Origin: Embleya scabrispora
Lineage (GTDB): Bacteria; Actinomycetota; Actinomycetes; Streptomycetales; Streptomycetaceae
Direction: 5' to 3'
DNA: 64,000 nt
NCBI RefSeq assembly: GCF_002024165.1
Contig: NZ_MWQN01000001.1
Span: 4,691,501-4,755,500 of the forward strand
Shown here: piece after piece, positions 49,294 through 58,644 of the stretch
Layout of the letters: each line of letters begins with the position of its first letter
Numbering within the stretch: position 1 is the stretch's first letter
Notes under the pieces: generated by a model
The model's database searches: none
What the model saw: the letters and a program-made list of their open reading frames with translations, nothing else
Told to the model about the DNA's origin: nothing
Made by a program: the position numbers and the translations under genes

Positions 49294-50100
49294 ATGAACC
49301 GCCGACTCGATCTTCCAGATCTGCTCAATGCCCGCGACGTCGGCGACCTACCGCTGATCGGTGGCGGTGTCACTCGAACGGGGGTACTGATGCGGTCCGA
49401 GACCCCGGACCTGCTCACCCCCGAGGGGGTCGACCGATTGATCCATACCTATCGCGTACGGCACGTGCTCGATCTGCGTTCGGACCACGAGGGGTTGCCC
49501 CTGACCGAGTGGGCGGGCGTGGTCCGACACCGGCTGCCGCTGCTGGGTCGACGCTCGGCGCTGGCCGCCGACCGGGCCGCGATCGGTGACGTGTCGGCCG
49601 GGCAGACCCAGGGCCTGGAATTGGACGACGACATCGACCTGGGCAGCGTGGACGAGTTCGGGGCCGGGCTGCTCTACATGCGGATGGCCGAGCGCGGCCG
49701 CGAGTCGTACGTACGCTCGCTGGAGATCCTGGCCGGCGACGGCGGGGTGCCGGCGCTGGTGCACTGCACCGCCGGCAAGGATCGGACCGGGATCCTGGTC
49801 GCCCTGCTCCTGTCGGTCGCCGGGGTCGAGCGCGAGGCGATCATCGCCGACTACACCGAGACCGAGACGCATCTCGTGGAGATGTTCGAACGTATCGACC
49901 GATTGCCGCGTCAGCCCCGGATCGACCCGTCGCATCCGGTCGCGCCCGCGATGCGCGGTGCGGCGCGGGCGTCCATCGACACCTTCCTGCGGGTGCTGGA
50001 GGAGCGGCACGGCTCGGCGGCGGAGTTCCTGCTCAAGGCGGGTGCGGCGCCGGACCACCTGGAGTCCTGGCGCCGCACCATCCGAGGGGGAACGGGGTGA
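49294..50100 (+). CDS. Tyrosine/dual-specificity-type phosphatase
   Basis: 268 residues. The phosphatase loop HCTAGKDRTG (about 165-174) has the catalytic Cys and Arg; N-terminal LNARDVGDLPLIGGGVTRTGVLMRS is typical of the PtpB-like group found in actinobacteria, which can act on phosphotyrosine or phosphoinositides. ATG 49294 follows GGGGTG. Confidence 0.85.
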   Translation: MNRRLDLPDLLNARDVGDLPLIGGGVTRTGVLMRSETPDLLTPEGVDRLIHTYRVRHVLDLRSDHEGLPLTEWAGVVRHRLPLLGRRSALAADRAAIGDVSAGQTQGLELDDDIDLGSVDEFGAGLLYMRMAERGRESYVRSLEILAGDGGVPALVHCTAGKDRTGILVALLLSVAGVEREAIIADYTETETHLVEMFERIDRLPRQPRIDPSHPVAPAMRGAARASIDTFLRVLEERHGSAAEFLLKAGAAPDHLESWRRTIRGGTG

Positions 50101-50110
50101 CCGGCCGGTC

Positions 50111-51490
50111 TCAGTGACCCAGGAAGCGGCCGAACGCGTGCGCCAGGCGTGATTCGCGCCCGGTGCGCCGCTCCTCGACGTCGGCGCCCGCCATCACCCG
50201 CAGGCCCACGTTGGTGCCGATCCAGCGCAGCGGCTCCGGCTCCCACCGGGGCGAGCGGTGTCGGACCCAGGGCAGCCGGGTCAGGTCGGTGTACTCGTCG
50301 CGGATCAGGTCGGCCAGGGTGCGGCCGGCGAGGTTGGCGGTGCCCACGCCGTCGCCGACGTAGCCGCCGGCCCAGGCCAGTTTGCGGGCGCGGTCCAGGC
50401 CGCAGCTCGCGTACCAGTCGCGGGCCACGCCCAGCGGGCCGCCCCAGGTGTGGGTGATCCGCGCGTCGGCGACGGCCGGGAACAACTCGGTGATCACCCG
50501 GCGCAGTTCGGCGAAGACCTTCTCGTCGCGGTCGAACTCGGGCCGTACCTTCGAGCCGAAGTGGTACGGCGCGCCGCGTCCGCCGAAGGCGAGGCGGTCG
50601 TCGGCGGTGCGCTGGCCGTAGATGATCAGGTGCCGCATGTCGCTGAAGCTCTCCCGGCGGGCCAGGCCCACCTCGTCCCAGAAGGCCTTCGGCAGCGGCT
50701 CGGTGGCGATCATCAGCGAGTAGACCGGCGCGAGGTCGCGGTGGAAGCCGGCCAGTTCGGGGGTGTAGCCCTCGGTGGCGCGGACCACCACGTCGGCGCG
50801 GACCCGGCCGTGCGGGGTGACGGCGACGCCGTCCTCGATCGAGAGCACGGGTGTTTGCTCGTGGACGCGCACGCCGAGGCCGGCCACCGTCTCGGCCAGG
50901 CCGCGGGCCAGCTTGGCGGGGTGGAGCACCGCGCAGTGCGGGGTGTAGGTGCCGCCGAGCACGTCGGTGGCGCCGACCATCGCGCGCGCCTCGGCGGCGT
51001 CGAGCAGTCGGGCGTCGGACGTGTCGAAGCCCCACGCGTGTTCCGCGGCGACCGCCTCGCGCGCGCGGGAAAGCTGTACCGGGGTGCGGGCCAGCACGAC
51101 CGTGCCGCCCTTGTCGAAGTCGCAGTCGATGCCCTCGGCGGCGACCACCCGGCCGACTTCGTCGACGGTCGCGTTCATGGCCCGCTGCTGGGCGATGGCG
51201 CGTTCCCGGGTGCTGTCGCGGGCCACCTTGGCGATGGACGCGGGGAACAGCGCCGAGCACCAGCCGCCGTTGCGGCCGGACGCGCCGAAGCCGGCGACCT
51301 CGCGCTCCAGCACCACGATCCGCAGCGAGGGGTCGGCCCGGGCCAGGTAGTACGCCGTCCACAGGCCGGTGTAGCCGGCGCCGACGATCGCCACGTCGAC
51401 GTCCAGGTCGCCCGCGAGCGCGGGGCGTGCGGTGACGTCCGCGCCGAGGGTGTCGAACCACAGGGACACGTCGCGGTAGTCGGCGGTCAT
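50111..51490 (-). CDS. FAD-dependent amine/amino-acid oxidoreductase (DAO family)
   Basis: 459 residues. N-terminal Rossmann motif VAIVGAGYTGLWTAYYLA (about 32-49), GFGASGRNGGWCSALFP, and C-terminal WAGGYVGDGVGTANLAGRTLADLI are typical of gamma-glutamylputrescine-oxidase-like (PuuB) proteins. Likely deaminates a polyamine derivative or amino acid. Its ATG overlaps the stop of the PPOX-like gene. Substrate is inferred from context. Confidence 0.82.
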   Translation of the reverse strand: MTADYRDVSLWFDTLGADVTARPALAGDLDVDVAIVGAGYTGLWTAYYLARADPSLRIVVLEREVAGFGASGRNGGWCSALFPASIAKVARDSTRERAIAQQRAMNATVDEVGRVVAAEGIDCDFDKGGTVVLARTPVQLSRAREAVAAEHAWGFDTSDARLLDAAEARAMVGATDVLGGTYTPHCAVLHPAKLARGLAETVAGLGVRVHEQTPVLSIEDGVAVTPHGRVRADVVVRATEGYTPELAGFHRDLAPVYSLMIATEPLPKAFWDEVGLARRESFSDMRHLIIYGQRTADDRLAFGGRGAPYHFGSKVRPEFDRDEKVFAELRRVITELFPAVADARITHTWGGPLGVARDWYASCGLDRARKLAWAGGYVGDGVGTANLAGRTLADLIRDEYTDLTRLPWVRHRSPRWEPEPLRWIGTNVGLRVMAGADVEERRTGRESRLAHAFGRFLGH

Positions 51491-52143
51491 CGGGTCCACG
51501 TCCCTACATAGTTCGGCGCGGGGAGGTCGAAGCGCAGGTCGGGGGCGGGCACCGGGGTGCCGAAGTGCTCGGTGATCGGGACCGTGCCGGCCCAGATCGG
51601 GGCGTCGAGGTCGGCCTCGTCGTCGTCCGGCGGCCCGGCCGAGATCTTCACCGAGGCCTCGTCGAGGGACAGCGCCAGGACGAGCGTCGCGGCCAGTTCC
51701 TTGGTCGTGTGCGGACGCAGGTCGCCGCGGCGGCCGGGGAGCAGCCGGTCGGTGAGCAGGTCCAGGGCGGCGGTCTTCTCGGCGTCCGGGAGCACCGTGC
51801 ACGAGCCGAGCACCATCGCGCTGCGGTAGTTCATCGACGACTCGAAGGCGGATCGGGCCAGCACCAGGCCGTCGAGCAGGGTCACGGTCAGGCAGGTCGG
51901 CGCGCCCGCGGCCAGGCCGCGGAAGAGTCGGCTGCCGGTCGAGCCGTGGATCAACACCCGCTCGCCGTCCCGGGCGTAGGCGACGGGCAGGACGAACGGC
52001 TGTCCGTCCGCGCCGGTGATGGCGAGGTGGCCGACCAGGCCGGCGTCCAGCACGGCGTGCAGCGCGGCCCGGTCCTCGACGGCGTGATCGGGCAGGCGGC
52101 GTATGCGGGTTCGGGGGGTGGAGCCGGGGACGGGGTGACTCAT
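51487..52143 (-). CDS. Pyridoxamine 5'-phosphate oxidase-like flavin-binding protein
   Basis: 218 residues. A split-barrel fold with RIRRLPDHAVEDRAALHAVLD, GHLAITGADGQPFVLPVAYA, VLIHGSTGSRLFRGLAAG and FESSMNYRSAMVLG, the pattern of the actinobacterial PPOX/F420-like group. Probably binds FMN or heme; not a true PdxH. ATG 52143 with GAAGAGG upstream. TTCGGGG repeats at 52196-52223 lie before it. Confidence 0.78.
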   Translation of the reverse strand: MSHPVPGSTPRTRIRRLPDHAVEDRAALHAVLDAGLVGHLAITGADGQPFVLPVAYARDGERVLIHGSTGSRLFRGLAAGAPTCLTVTLLDGLVLARSAFESSMNYRSAMVLGSCTVLPDAEKTAALDLLTDRLLPGRRGDLRPHTTKELAATLVLALSLDEASVKISAGPPDDDEADLDAPIWAGTVPITEHFGTPVPAPDLRFDLPAPNYVGTWTR

Positions 52144-52195
52144 CGGGCCTCTTCGGGGATGTCGGTGGTGCCGATGGTGCCGGTGGTACGCGGTG

Positions 52196-52223
52196 TTTCG
52201 GGGTATCCCGGGGTATTTCGGGG
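52196..52223. repeat. Direct repeats upstream of PPOX-like gene
   Basis: TTTCGGGG occurs at 52196-52203 and 52216-52223 and CGGGGTAT at 52199-52206 and 52209-52216; a related CTTCGGGGAT is at 52151-52160. Could be a regulator site for the minus-strand operon. Confidence 0.5.
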
Positions 52224-52238
52224 ATTCGGCGCCGGATA

Positions 52239-52288
52239 TGAGTCTGCCGCCGTCGCGCACGGGTGTGTGCGCGACGGCGGCAGACTCA
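52239..52288 (-). terminator. 22-bp perfect hairpin after the aminotransferase
   Basis: Arms 52239-52260 and 52267-52288 pair perfectly over 22 bp with a 6-nt loop, beginning 65 nt after the aminotransferase stop. It is the strongest hairpin seen in the window and separates the Lrp-aminotransferase unit from the PPOX-oxidase unit. Confidence 0.88.
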
Positions 52289-52353
52289 CTGAGGGTTGGT
52301 CGAAATGCCGGTGTGTCCACCGTCGATTCGGATGTCGAGTCGACGGCGGCGTT

Positions 52354-53739
52354 CTACAGCTTGGTCCAGGCCTCGGTCAGCACTCCGCGCAGGATCTGCT
52401 CGATCTCGTCGAACACGCCCTGGTCCGCGACCAGCGGCGGGGAGAGCTGGATGACCGGGTCGCCGCGGTCGTCGGCGCGGCAGTACAGGCCGTTGTCGTA
52501 GAGCGCGGTGGACAGGAAGCCGCGGAGCAGGCGCTCGGCCTCGTCCTCGTTGAACGTCTCCTTGGTGCCCTTGTCCTTGACCATCTCGATGCCGTAGAAG
52601 TACCCGTTGCCGCGCACGTCGCCGACGATCGGCAGGTCCTGGAGCTTTTGCAGGGTGGCCAGGAACTTGGACTCGTTGTCCAGCACGTGCTGGTTCAGGC
52701 CCTCGCGCTCGAAGATGTCGAGGTTGGCCAGCGCCACGGCGGAGGACACCGGGTGCCCGCCGAAGGTGTAGCCGTGCATGAAGACGTTGTCGCTGCCGTT
52801 GTAGAACGGCTCGGCGAGGCGGTCCGAGACGATCATCGCGCCGATCGGGGAGTAGCCCGAGGTCATGCCCTTGGCGCAGGTGATGATGTCCGGCACGTAG
52901 TCGAACTTGTCGCACGCGAACATGGTGCCGAGTCGGCCGAACGCGCAGATGACCTCGTCCGAGACGAGCAGCACGTCGTACTGGTCGCAGATCTCGCGCA
53001 CACGCTGGAAGTAGCCGGGCGGCGGCGGGAAGCAGCCACCGGCGTTCTGCACCGGCTCCAGGAAGACCGCGGCGACGGTGTCGGCGCCCTCGTTGAGGAT
53101 CGCCACCTCGATCTGGTCGGCGGCCCAGCGGCCGAACGCCTCGGGCGAGTCGTCGGCGAGGAACTCCGGCTTGCGGTACTGGTTGGTGTTGGGCACCCGG
53201 AAGGTGCTCGGCACCAGCGGCTCGTACGGCGCCTTGTAGTCGGGCAGGCCGGTGATCGACAGCGCGCCCTGCGGGGTGCCGTGGTAGGCGATGGCCCGCG
53301 AGATGACCTTGTGCTTGGTCGGCTTGCCGGTCAGCTTGAAGTAGTGCTTGGCCAGCTTCCACGCGGACTCGACGGCCTCGCCGCCGCCGGTGGTGAAGAA
53401 GACCTTGTTCAGATCGCCCGGGGCGTAGTTCGCCAGGCGCTCGGCCAGCTCGATGGCCTTGGGGTGGGCGTAGCTCCACACCGGGAAGAAGGCCAGCTGC
53501 TCGGCCTGCTTGCGGGCGACCTCGGCCAGCTCGGTGCGGCCGTGCCCGGCCTGTACCACGAACAGGCCGGCGAGGCCGTCGATGTACTTGCGACCGTTGG
53601 TGTCCCAGATGTAGCTGCCTTCACCGCGCACGATGGTCGGCACGGGAGCGTTCTCGTACGACGACATGCGGGTGAAGTGCATCCACAGGTGGTCGTAGGC
53701 GCTCTTGGAGAGGGCCGCGTTGTCGTACTGCTGTGTCAT
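52354..53739 (-). CDS. Class III aminotransferase (omega-amino acid/polyamine type)
   Basis: 461-residue PLP enzyme. VFFTTGGGEAVESAWKLAKHY, LVSDEVICAFGRLG and the catalytic Lys in IITCAKGMTSGYSPIG are intact. Members of this subgroup transfer amino groups from omega-amines (putrescine, beta-alanine, GABA) to pyruvate or 2-oxoglutarate. The adjacent aldehyde dehydrogenase, oxidase and PotD-like protein favour polyamines. ATG 53739 overlaps the lrp stop (ATGA), with GGGG about 6 nt upstream. Confidence 0.88.
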   Translation of the reverse strand: MTQQYDNAALSKSAYDHLWMHFTRMSSYENAPVPTIVRGEGSYIWDTNGRKYIDGLAGLFVVQAGHGRTELAEVARKQAEQLAFFPVWSYAHPKAIELAERLANYAPGDLNKVFFTTGGGEAVESAWKLAKHYFKLTGKPTKHKVISRAIAYHGTPQGALSITGLPDYKAPYEPLVPSTFRVPNTNQYRKPEFLADDSPEAFGRWAADQIEVAILNEGADTVAAVFLEPVQNAGGCFPPPPGYFQRVREICDQYDVLLVSDEVICAFGRLGTMFACDKFDYVPDIITCAKGMTSGYSPIGAMIVSDRLAEPFYNGSDNVFMHGYTFGGHPVSSAVALANLDIFEREGLNQHVLDNESKFLATLQKLQDLPIVGDVRGNGYFYGIEMVKDKGTKETFNEDEAERLLRGFLSTALYDNGLYCRADDRGDPVIQLSPPLVADQGVFDEIEQILRGVLTEAWTKL

Positions 53740-54227
53740 CGAGTACCCCACTGGTAGGTCTGCTTCCGGAGCTTCAGGTAGACGAAGCTCTCGGTGCTCC
53801 GTACGCCCGGAATCGCTCGGATCCTCTTGTTGATGATGTCGAGCAGGTGGTCGTCGTTCTCGCATACGAGTTCCACGATGAGGTCGAACGAACCCGCCGT
53901 GATGACGACGTAGTCCACTTCCTTCATCGTGGCCAGTATGTCCGCTACGGGCTCGATGTCTCCTTCGACCCGAACCCCGACCATGGCCTGGCGATGGAAG
54001 CCGACGGTCAGCGGATCGGTCACCGCGACGATCTGCATCACGCCCTGGTCGAGCAGGCGCTGTACGCGTTGGCGCACGGCGGCCTCCGAGAGACCGACGG
54101 CCTTGCCGATCGCGGCGTACGAGCGGCGTCCGTCCTCTTGGAGCTGCTCGATGATCGCCTTCGACACGGCGTCGGCCGGCGCACTCGGGTTTCTGTCTCG
54201 ACCGGCCACGTGGTCACTCTGCCTCAT
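53736..54227 (-). CDS. Lrp/AsnC-family transcriptional regulator
   Basis: 163 residues. N-terminal helix-turn-helix (AIIEQLQEDGRRSYAAIGKAVGLSEAAVRQRVQRL) and a C-terminal RAM ligand domain (YVVITAGSFDLIVELVCENDDHLLDII). It probably senses an amino acid or amine of the neighbouring pathway. ATG 54227 is chosen over TTG 54245. The palindrome at 54273-54289 is a likely binding site, between it and the divergent dehydrogenase. Confidence 0.88.
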   Translation of the reverse strand: MRQSDHVAGRDRNPSAPADAVSKAIIEQLQEDGRRSYAAIGKAVGLSEAAVRQRVQRLLDQGVMQIVAVTDPLTVGFHRQAMVGVRVEGDIEPVADILATMKEVDYVVITAGSFDLIVELVCENDDHLLDIINKRIRAIPGVRSTESFVYLKLRKQTYQWGTR

Positions 54228-54254
54228 CAGATGGGCCTTTCGCAAGGGAATCCG

Positions 54255-54289
54255 TTGACTTTGCTCAACAGGACAACTGATTCAGTTGT
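54255..54289. promoter_or_regulatory. AT-rich palindrome in the divergent regulatory region
   Basis: ACAACTGATTCAGTTGT (54273-54289) has perfect 7-bp arms around ATT, unusually AT-rich here. A TTGACT hexamer lies at 54255-54260. Placement between lrp and the aldehyde dehydrogenase gene fits an Lrp-family operator. Confidence 0.6.
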
Positions 54290-54413
54290 TGGTGTGTGTT
54301 GGGGATGCGGATACCGACAGCAATCCGGTTAGGCTGGGATCGCGGCCCAGGTCGGGAATCGACCCCCTCGCCGTCCTGCCGGCGCCGCCCCGTTTTCGAA
54401 GGAGACTTGGGAC

Positions 54414-55844
54414 ATGAGCGACCTGCGTACTCTGCGCAACTACATCGACGGCACGTTCACCGACGCCGCGGACGGCGGCACGCTCGACATCGTCGACCCC
54501 GCCACCGGCGAGGTCTACGCGACGTCCCCGCTGTCTCGCGAGCGGGACGTCGACGCGGCGATGCGCGCGGCGGCCACGGCGTTCGAGAGCTGGAGCGAGA
54601 CCACGCCCGCCGAGCGCCAGCTCGCCCTGCTCAAGATCGCCGACGCGGTCGAGAAGCGCGCCGACGAGTTGATCGACGCCGAGTGTCGCAACACCGGCAA
54701 GCCCCGGGCGCTGACCGCGTCCGAGGAGATCCCGCCGATGGTGGACCAGATCCGCTTCTTCGCGGGCGCGGCGCGCATGCTCGAGGGCAAGTCGGCCGGC
54801 GAGTACATGGCGGGGCACACCTCCATGGTGCGGCGGGAGCCGGTCGGTGTCTGCGCCCAGGTGGCGCCGTGGAACTACCCGATGATGATGGCGGTGTGGA
54901 AGTTCGCGCCGGCCATCGCCGCGGGCAACACCGTGGTGCTCAAGCCGTCCGACACCACGCCGGCGTCCACCGTGCTGCTCGCCGAGATCATCGGTGAGAT
55001 CCTGCCCGCCGGCGTGTTCAACGTGATCTGCGGCGACCGCGACACCGGCCGCATGATGGTCGAGCACAAGACCCCGGCGATGGCCTCGATCACCGGCTCG
55101 GTACGCGCCGGCATGTCGGTCGCGGAGAGTGCGTCCAAGGACCTCAAGCGGGTGCACCTCGAACTCGGCGGCAAGGCGCCCGTCGTGGTCTTCGAGGACG
55201 CCGACATCGCCAACGCGGCCGAGGGCATCGCCGGGGCCGGCTTCTTCAACGCCGGCCAGGACTGCACCGCCGCCACCCGGGTGCTCGTGCACTCCTCGAT
55301 CCGTGACGAGTTCGTCGCCGCGCTGGCCGCGGCCGCCAACGACCTCTCCACCGGCCCGCAGGACGACGCGTACTACGGTCCGGTCAACAACGTGAACCAA
55401 CTCGCGCAGGTCAGCGGCTTCATCGAGCGCCTGCCCGCGCACGCGAAGGTGGAGACCGGCGGGCACCAGGTCGGCGACAAGGGCTACTTCTACGCGCCGA
55501 CGGTGGTCTCCGGGCTGAAGCAGGACGACGAGATCATCCAGAACGAGGTCTTCGGCCCGGTGATCACCGTCCAGGCGTTCGAGGACGAGGCCGAGGCGCT
55601 GGCCAACGCCAACGGCGTGCAGTACGCGCTCGCCTCCTCGGTGTGGACCAAGGACCACGGCCGGGCGATGCGGATGGCCAAGCGGCTCGACTTCGGCTGC
55701 GTGTGGATCAACACGCACATCCCGCTGGTCGCCGAGATGCCGCACGGCGGCTTCAAGCACTCCGGTTACGGCAAGGACCTCTCCGGCTACGGCTTCGAGG
55801 ACTACACCCGGATCAAGCACGTGATGACCAACTACGACGCCTGA
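54414..55844 (+). CDS. Aldehyde dehydrogenase (gamma-aminobutyraldehyde type)
   Basis: 476 residues of the ALDH superfamily. Catalytic Glu in LELGGKAPVVVFED, nucleophile Cys in NAGQDCTAATR, cofactor segment PWNYPMMMAVWKFAPAIAAGN and ITGSVRAG. The GQDCTA form is typical of the aminobutyraldehyde group (PatD/Prr). Oxidises aminobutyraldehyde to GABA with NAD. Followed by a 16-bp terminator. Confidence 0.9.
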   Translation: MSDLRTLRNYIDGTFTDAADGGTLDIVDPATGEVYATSPLSRERDVDAAMRAAATAFESWSETTPAERQLALLKIADAVEKRADELIDAECRNTGKPRALTASEEIPPMVDQIRFFAGAARMLEGKSAGEYMAGHTSMVRREPVGVCAQVAPWNYPMMMAVWKFAPAIAAGNTVVLKPSDTTPASTVLLAEIIGEILPAGVFNVICGDRDTGRMMVEHKTPAMASITGSVRAGMSVAESASKDLKRVHLELGGKAPVVVFEDADIANAAEGIAGAGFFNAGQDCTAATRVLVHSSIRDEFVAALAAAANDLSTGPQDDAYYGPVNNVNQLAQVSGFIERLPAHAKVETGGHQVGDKGYFYAPTVVSGLKQDDEIIQNEVFGPVITVQAFEDEAEALANANGVQYALASSVWTKDHGRAMRMAKRLDFGCVWINTHIPLVAEMPHGGFKHSGYGKDLSGYGFEDYTRIKHVMTNYDA

Positions 55845-55881
55845 TCCGCCGCGCCGCGCGAGCGGCACCCCGCGACACCCG

Positions 55882-55927
55882 CACGCACCCTGTCAACTCC
55901 GCTCCGCGAGGGTTGACAGGGTGCGTG
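55882..55927 (+). terminator. 16-bp perfect hairpin after aldehyde dehydrogenase
   Basis: Arms 55882-55897 and 55912-55927 pair perfectly with a 14-nt loop, 37 nt after the stop. Confidence 0.82.
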
Positions 55928-56036
55928 TTGCCGTCCGGGGCGGCACCCGGCCACGATGCGGTGGGCCGTCCGTACGCCCGGCGCGTGCCCGCGCCCGGGG
56001 AGCAGGCCCCCGTTCCGTACCGCCAAGGAGTCGCCG

Positions 56037-57254
56037 ATGATCCGCGCCCGCTCTCGCGCCCAGTCCCCGCTGCGGATTGCCGGGCACCGGGTGGACCGGC
56101 GGATGTTCCTGCGCGGCACCGGAGCGGCCGCGGCCGTCGGCGCGCTGGCCGCGTGCGGCGTGCCCTCGGCGTATGTCGAGGAGTCCAAGCGCGGCGGAAC
56201 GGACCGGTCGGACAGGGAGAAGGTGGTCCGCTTCTCCAACTGGGCGCTGTACATCGACGTCGACGACGAGGACGAGCAGCGCCGGCCCACGCTCGAAGCA
56301 TTCACCGACAAGACCGGGATCAAGGTCCGGTACTCGGAGGAGATCAACGACAACGACGAGTTCTTCGGCAAGATCCACCCGGCCATCCAGGCGGGCAAGG
56401 AGCCGGGGCGCGACGCCATCGTCATCTCCGACTGGATGTGCACCCGCTTCGTCCGGCTCGGCTGGGTGCAGAAGCTGAACAAGGCCAACCTGCCGCAGGT
56501 GGGCGCCAACCTCGCCGAATCGTTGCGCAGTCCCGGCTACGACCCGAAGCGCGAGTACACCGTGCCGTGGCAGAGCGGGATGACCGGCATCGCGTACAAC
56601 AAGAAGCTGGTGGACCGCGAGATCCGGTCGGTGAACGACCTGTGGCGGCCCGAACTCAAGGGCCGGGTCACCGTGTTCGCGGGCTTCATGGAGGCGGTCG
56701 CGCTGCTGATGCTCGGTGAGGGCTCGGACATCCGCACCTTCACCGACGCCGACGTGGACAAGGTGATGGAGCGCATGCAGAAGCTGGTGGACAAGGACCA
56801 CATCCGCAGCTTCACCGGCAACGACTACACCTCGGGCCTGGCCAGTGGCGACATCCTGGCCTGCCAGGCGTATTCCGGCGACGTGGGCCAGCTCAAGCTG
56901 GACAACCCCGACATCGAGTTCGTGGTGCCCGAGGAGGGTGCCGAGCTGTGGTCGGAGAACCTGATGGTGCCGAACAAGGCCGCGCACAAGACCAACGCCG
57001 AGAAGCTGATGGACTTCTACTACGACCCCGAGATCGCCGCGGAGCTGGCGAACTACGTGGCGTACGTGTGTCCGGTGCCGGCCGCGCAGCAGGTGCTGGC
57101 CGAGTCGTCGGACGAGGAGATGCGCGCGTCGGCGACCAACCCGCTGATCTTCCCGGACGCGGAGATGACCGCGAAGCTGCACGGGATGCGGGAGACCACC
57201 GAGGACGAGGAACGGCGCTGGGAGAAGGCGTGGGGGAAGATCATCGGCCTGTGA
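56037..57254 (+). CDS. Polyamine ABC transporter substrate-binding protein (PotD-like)
   Basis: 405 residues. A twin-arginine signal (RRMFLRGTGAAAAVGALAACG) combines with a lipobox Cys, so a Tat-exported lipoprotein. The periplasmic-binding fold has VVRFSNWALYID, VPWQSGMTGIAYNKK, YSGDVGQLKLDNPDIEFVVPEEG and NLMVPNKAAHKTNAEKLMDF, characteristic of spermidine/putrescine binders. No permease or ATPase genes follow in this window. AAGGAG lies 6 nt before ATG 56037. Confidence 0.9.
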   Translation: MIRARSRAQSPLRIAGHRVDRRMFLRGTGAAAAVGALAACGVPSAYVEESKRGGTDRSDREKVVRFSNWALYIDVDDEDEQRRPTLEAFTDKTGIKVRYSEEINDNDEFFGKIHPAIQAGKEPGRDAIVISDWMCTRFVRLGWVQKLNKANLPQVGANLAESLRSPGYDPKREYTVPWQSGMTGIAYNKKLVDREIRSVNDLWRPELKGRVTVFAGFMEAVALLMLGEGSDIRTFTDADVDKVMERMQKLVDKDHIRSFTGNDYTSGLASGDILACQAYSGDVGQLKLDNPDIEFVVPEEGAELWSENLMVPNKAAHKTNAEKLMDFYYDPEIAAELANYVAYVCPVPAAQQVLAESSDEEMRASATNPLIFPDAEMTAKLHGMRETTEDEERRWEKAWGKIIGL

Positions 57255-57327
57255 GCCGGCGGCCGGTGCCTCGCGGGCGGCCGGTGCCCGTCGGGCGGTC
57301 CTCGGTCCTCGGGTCCGGGTGGCGCGG

Positions 57328-58527
57328 TCAGCGCTCCGCCATCGCAGGGTCGGCGGTCCGCGCCCTGCGGTAGGCGCGCAGCCCGAGCAGCGGGAAGACC
57401 AGCACCGAGACCATGCCGGCGCCGACCATCGCGGCCGCGGTGCCCGCCCGCAACTCGCCCTCCGCCACGCCGATCCCGGTGATCACCACGATCAGCGGCA
57501 GGCCGGCCGACGCGATTAGGGCCAGGCCCAGGCGTACCGCGGCCGGGGAACCGCGCTCCACGACATAGGTCGGCACGCCCCGGACCAGCAGGAACAGCGC
57601 CAGGAACAGCGGGAGCAGGGCCACCGTGCCAAGGTCCGCGAACAGCGCCCGCCCGTCGAAGCGCACGCCGCTGATCACGAAGAACACCGGGATGAACATC
57701 CCGAAGCCGATCGCGTCCAGCTTGGCCGCCACCGTCTCCCGCGACTCGGCCGGCATGTCCGACAGCAGCAGCCGGATGATCAGACCGGCCGCGAACGCGC
57801 CGAGCAGCGCGTCGAGGCCGAGTTCGTCCGCCGCCCAGACCAGCGCCGCCAGGACCAACACGGCCATTCGGACGGCGAGTTGGCCGCTGGAGTGCAGGGT
57901 GGCCCGAACCACCCGGTCGAGTGCCGAGGGCAGCGGTCGGCGCGCGAACGCCAGTATCACCAGCGTCACCGCGGCGAAACAGGCCAGCGCGACCGCCGAG
58001 GCATCCGCGTTGCGTCCGCTCAGCAGCAGCGAGACCGCGACGATCGGACCGAACTCGCCGAGGGTGCCGATCGCCATCACCCGCGCGCCGAACCGGGTGG
58101 GCAGCGCCCCCGTGTCGCGCAGGATCGGCAACAGCGTGCCGAGCGCGGTGGTGGTCAGGGCCAGGCCGACCACCAGGCGCGACATGGTCGAGCCGGACCA
58201 CACCAGGAGCAGCCCGACCGCCAGGCCGACCGCCAGGGACACCACCCAACCCAGCGTGGCCAGGCGCAACGGCCGACCGTTGAGCCGGGACGGGTCGATC
58301 TCGAAGCCGGCCAGGAACATCAGGAAGGCCAGCCCGAAGTTGGCGGCGAAGGTGAGCACGGTCGTCTCGTGCACCCGGTCCAGGACGGACGGTCCGACCA
58401 GTACGCCGAGCAGGAGTTCGAGCACGACGGTGGGTACCGGGATCCGTCGCCCGAGCAGATCGGCGGCTGGCGGCGCGACGAAGGCCAGGGCCAGGACGAT
58501 CAGGAACGGCGCGCTGTCGTGGGACAC
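57328..58527 (-). CDS. Cation/proton antiporter (CPA2 type)
   Basis: 399 residues, about 12 helices, from PFLIVLALAFVAPPAADLLG on. Typical segments are VVLELLLGVLVGPSVL, LAFLMFLAGFEID and FIPVFFVISGVRFD. No NAD-binding C-terminal domain. GTG 58527 lies 6 nt after a TATGCT box (minus strand), suggesting a leaderless message; the frame to 58617 is an alternative. Confidence 0.82.
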   Translation of the reverse strand: MSHDSAPFLIVLALAFVAPPAADLLGRRIPVPTVVLELLLGVLVGPSVLDRVHETTVLTFAANFGLAFLMFLAGFEIDPSRLNGRPLRLATLGWVVSLAVGLAVGLLLVWSGSTMSRLVVGLALTTTALGTLLPILRDTGALPTRFGARVMAIGTLGEFGPIVAVSLLLSGRNADASAVALACFAAVTLVILAFARRPLPSALDRVVRATLHSSGQLAVRMAVLVLAALVWAADELGLDALLGAFAAGLIIRLLLSDMPAESRETVAAKLDAIGFGMFIPVFFVISGVRFDGRALFADLGTVALLPLFLALFLLVRGVPTYVVERGSPAAVRLGLALIASAGLPLIVVITGIGVAEGELRAGTAAAMVGAGMVSVLVFPLLGLRAYRRARTADPAMAER

Positions 58528-58644
58528 CGGCGGAGCATAAGGTGCATTCGCCGGCGATTCGGGCCGACGCGCGGGTGGGGTCGCGCATGCGGGTGGGAGC
58601 CGCCCGGACGGACGCACCGCGTGGTGGCACTAGGGTCGATTTCC

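Noticed and set aside
51565-53757. 730-codon plus-strand frame
   Set aside because: Antisense of the PPOX-like and aminotransferase genes, both of which have diagnostic motifs.
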